Shown here: positions 5,089 to 6,816 of the stretch, piece after piece
How the letters are laid out: each line of letters opens with the position of its first letter
How positions within the stretch are numbered: position 1 is the first letter of the stretch
From: DATFES01 sp035457725
GTDB lineage: Bacteria > Pseudomonadota > Alphaproteobacteria > CACIAM-22H2
Assembly: GCA_035457725.1 (NCBI GenBank)
Contig: DATIBC010000035.1
Span: 1-6,816, forward strand
Length of the DNA: 6,816 bases
Direction of reading: 5' to 3'
Notes under the pieces: model-generated
Told to the model about the DNA's origin: nothing
Database searches by the model: none
Seen by the model: only the letters and a program-made list of their open reading frames with translations
Translations under genes and position numbers: made by a program

Positions 5089-6816
5089 ACCCACCGCGCC
5101 GCGCGAGCGGCGGCGCGCCCGCCGGCGCCAGCCGCGGGCCAAGGGCGAACGCGTCTTTGACGGACTTGGCGTGTCGCCGGGCATCGCCATCGGCCCGGCT
5201 TCGGTGCACGAGGCGGGCAGCGTTGCGATTCCCGAATACGAGGTGGCGGCGGCAGAAATCGGCGCCGAACGCTCGCGGCTGCAGGAGGCGATCGAGAAGT
5301 CGCGCCGGCAGATCTCGCGGTTGCGCGCCAAAGCCGAAAGCTTGCCGGCCAATGCGGCCGAGGAGGTGGGATTCCTTCTCGACGCATACGGCCAAATGCT
5401 GTCAGGTTCGCGGTTGGTGCGCGGCGCCGAGCGGCGCATCGCCGAGGACAAGCTCAACGCCGAAGCGGCCGTCAAACGCGAGATCGACGCGCTTGCGGCC
5501 GCCTTCGCCGGCATGGGGGACGCCTATCTCGCGGCGCGTGGCCAAGACGTTCGCGAGGTCGGCGCCCGGTTGATCCGCAACCTCACCAAGACGCCCTATC
5601 AAGCCTTCAAGCACCTGCCCGAGGGCGCGGTCGTCGTCACCGAGGAGATCACGCCCGCCGATACCGCGCAGATGGATCCCGAACGCGTCGCCGGCTTCGC
5701 GTGCGTGCTCGGCGGCGCCGAGGGACATACGGCGATCATGGCGCGTTCGCTCGGCCTGCCCGCGGTGCTGGGCGCCGCCGGCCTGGTCGGCGCGATCAAC
5801 AGCGGCGAGCCGATCATCGTCGATGGCGGCGCTGGCCGCGTCGTCGTGCGACCTAGCCCGGCCACGTTGGCGCAGTATGAGCGCAAGCGCGACGAGCTGG
5901 CGCGCGAAGGGCGGCAATTCGCGCGTTTGGCGCGCTTGCCTTCGGTGACGCGCGATGGGGTGGAAGTACGGCTCGAGGCCAATGTCGAGCTGCCGCGCGA
6001 GCTGGACGCGGTGCGCGCCGCCGAAGTCTCAGGAATCGGGCTGCTGCGCAGCGAGTTCATGTTCATGAACCGGACCGACGTTCCGGGTGAGGACGAGCAG
6101 TACGAGATCCTGCAACAGATCGTACGGCGGCTCGAGGGGCGGCCGGTCACCATCCGCACGCTCGACGTCGGCGGCGAGAAACTTGCCTCGGCGCTCGGCG
6201 ACCGCTTCGCCCCGGGTCCCAACCCGGCGCTGGGCCTGCGCGCCATTCGACTGTCGCTCAAGGAGCCGGCGCTGCTCGAGACCCAGCTCGCCGCGATCCT
6301 TCGCGCCGGAGCGCACGGAAAAGTGCGCGTCTTGTTGCCACTGGTCACCACCGCGGGCGAAGTGCGCGCGGCGCGCGAGGCATTGGCGCGCGTCGCGCGG
6401 CGCTTGGTTCGGCGCGGCGTCGACATTGCCGAACCGTTGCCGGCGATCGGCGCGATGATCGAGGTGCCCGGTTCGGCGCTCACTGCCGACGCGCTGGCCC
6501 GCGTGTGCGATTTCTTCGCGCTGGGTACCAACGACCTGACGATGTACACGCTGGCTATCGATCGCGGCGACGACCAGGTGGCGCATCTCTATAACCCGCT
6601 GCACCCGGCGGTGTTGCGTCTGGTGCAATTCGCGACCGAGGCGGCGCTGCGCCACCGCATTCCTGTCAGCCTCTGCGGCGAAATGGCGGGCGATCCGCGC
6701 TATACGGCATTGCTGCTCGGGCTCGGCATCAACGAGTTGTCGATGGCGACAGTCAACATTCCGCGGGTCAAGCAGCGCATCCGCGCGCTCGAGCATGCGG
6801 CGTGCGTGGCGCGGGC
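5075..6816 (+). CDS. ptsI: Enzyme I, PEP-protein phosphotransferase (3' end missing)
   Basis: The frame stays open from ATG 5075 to the window edge (580 residues). By alignment spacing to E. coli EI about 25-30 residues are missing at the C-terminus. It transfers phosphate from PEP to HPr. FDGLGVSPGIAIGPA begins at residue 28; the HPr-binding helical region follows. H218 in GHTAIMARSLGLPA is the active-site histidine. R325 in GIGLLRSEF, R361 in TIRTLDVGGEK, E463 in AMIEVPG, D487 in LGTNDLTMYTL and C534 in SLCGEMAGD match E. coli R296, R332, E431, D455 and C502 with almost the same spacing. There is no N-terminal GAF domain, unlike EI-Ntr (PtsP). The first 26 residues are Arg-rich and extra to the family. 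A weak TGGA four bases before the ATG and the 14-base overlap with the HPr gene suggest coupled translation. Confidence 0.94.
   Translation, partial: MKTTEPTAPRERRRARRRQPRAKGERVFDGLGVSPGIAIGPASVHEAGSVAIPEYEVAAAEIGAERSRLQEAIEKSRRQISRLRAKAESLPANAAEEVGFLLDAYGQMLSGSRLVRGAERRIAEDKLNAEAAVKREIDALAAAFAGMGDAYLAARGQDVREVGARLIRNLTKTPYQAFKHLPEGAVVVTEEITPADTAQMDPERVAGFACVLGGAEGHTAIMARSLGLPAVLGAAGLVGAINSGEPIIVDGGAGRVVVRPSPATLAQYERKRDELAREGRQFARLARLPSVTRDGVEVRLEANVELPRELDAVRAAEVSGIGLLRSEFMFMNRTDVPGEDEQYEILQQIVRRLEGRPVTIRTLDVGGEKLASALGDRFAPGPNPALGLRAIRLSLKEPALLETQLAAILRAGAHGKVRVLLPLVTTAGEVRAAREALARVARRLVRRGVDIAEPLPAIGAMIEVPGSALTADALARVCDFFALGTNDLTMYTLAIDRGDDQVAHLYNPLHPAVLRLVQFATEAALRHRIPVSLCGEMAGDPRYTALLLGLGINELSMATVNIPRVKQRIRALEHAACVAR

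Noticed and set aside
5599..6796. Two overlapping minus-strand frames opposite Enzyme I
   Set aside because: The plus strand here encodes all Enzyme I catalytic motifs with the expected spacing, so these are shadows.
1..6816. CRISPR arrays, insertion sequences, tRNA genes, phage or defence genes
   Set aside because: I found no repeats with spacers, terminal inverted repeats, transposase motifs or cloverleaf structures. Every long stretch is explained by the chvI to Enzyme I cluster.

Overview
The window is GC-rich and almost fully coding. It carries the regulatory phosphotransferase (PTS) neighbourhood typical of Alphaproteobacteria: the ChvI/ChvG two-component pair, then HprK, RapZ, a mannose-type EIIA, HPr and Enzyme I, all on the plus strand. 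The order, the short HprK made only of the kinase domain, and the strong G/C bias at third codon positions suggest an alphaproteobacterium, perhaps a Rhodospirillales-like lineage. That placement is inferred from gene content, not from an rRNA or marker comparison.

Layout: the first 78 bases hold the 5' end of a divergent minus-strand gene of unrecognised function. Positions 79-290 are an intergenic region with a candidate promoter and short repeats. chvI (291-995) and chvG (1030-2856) follow. Next come hprK (about 2926-3375), rapZ (3406-4344), the EIIA-Man gene (4382-4789), the HPr gene (4786-5088) and the Enzyme I gene (5075 to beyond the right edge). Gaps between the plus-strand genes are at most 69 bases, and the last three genes overlap. 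I saw no clear intrinsic terminator between them, so all seven could be one transcript.

How the genes may work together: Enzyme I takes phosphate from PEP and passes it to HPr at His26. HPr can pass it on to the soluble EIIA at His9. No sugar-transporting EIIB, EIIC or EIID subunit is present, so within this window the chain ends in a regulatory protein. HprK can phosphorylate HPr on the second site (Ser57), linking the chain to energy state. ChvG/ChvI is an envelope and acid-stress signalling system in related bacteria. RapZ is an RNA- or nucleotide-binding adaptor. The cluster therefore looks like an integrated carbon, energy and envelope signalling module, not a sugar uptake operon. It is a known alphaproteobacterial arrangement. 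The points worth a second look are details: an altered sequence before the Enzyme I active-site histidine, an Arg-rich Enzyme I N-terminus, a RapZ tail without the basic cluster known from E. coli, uncertain starts for hprK and chvG, and the unidentified divergent gene.
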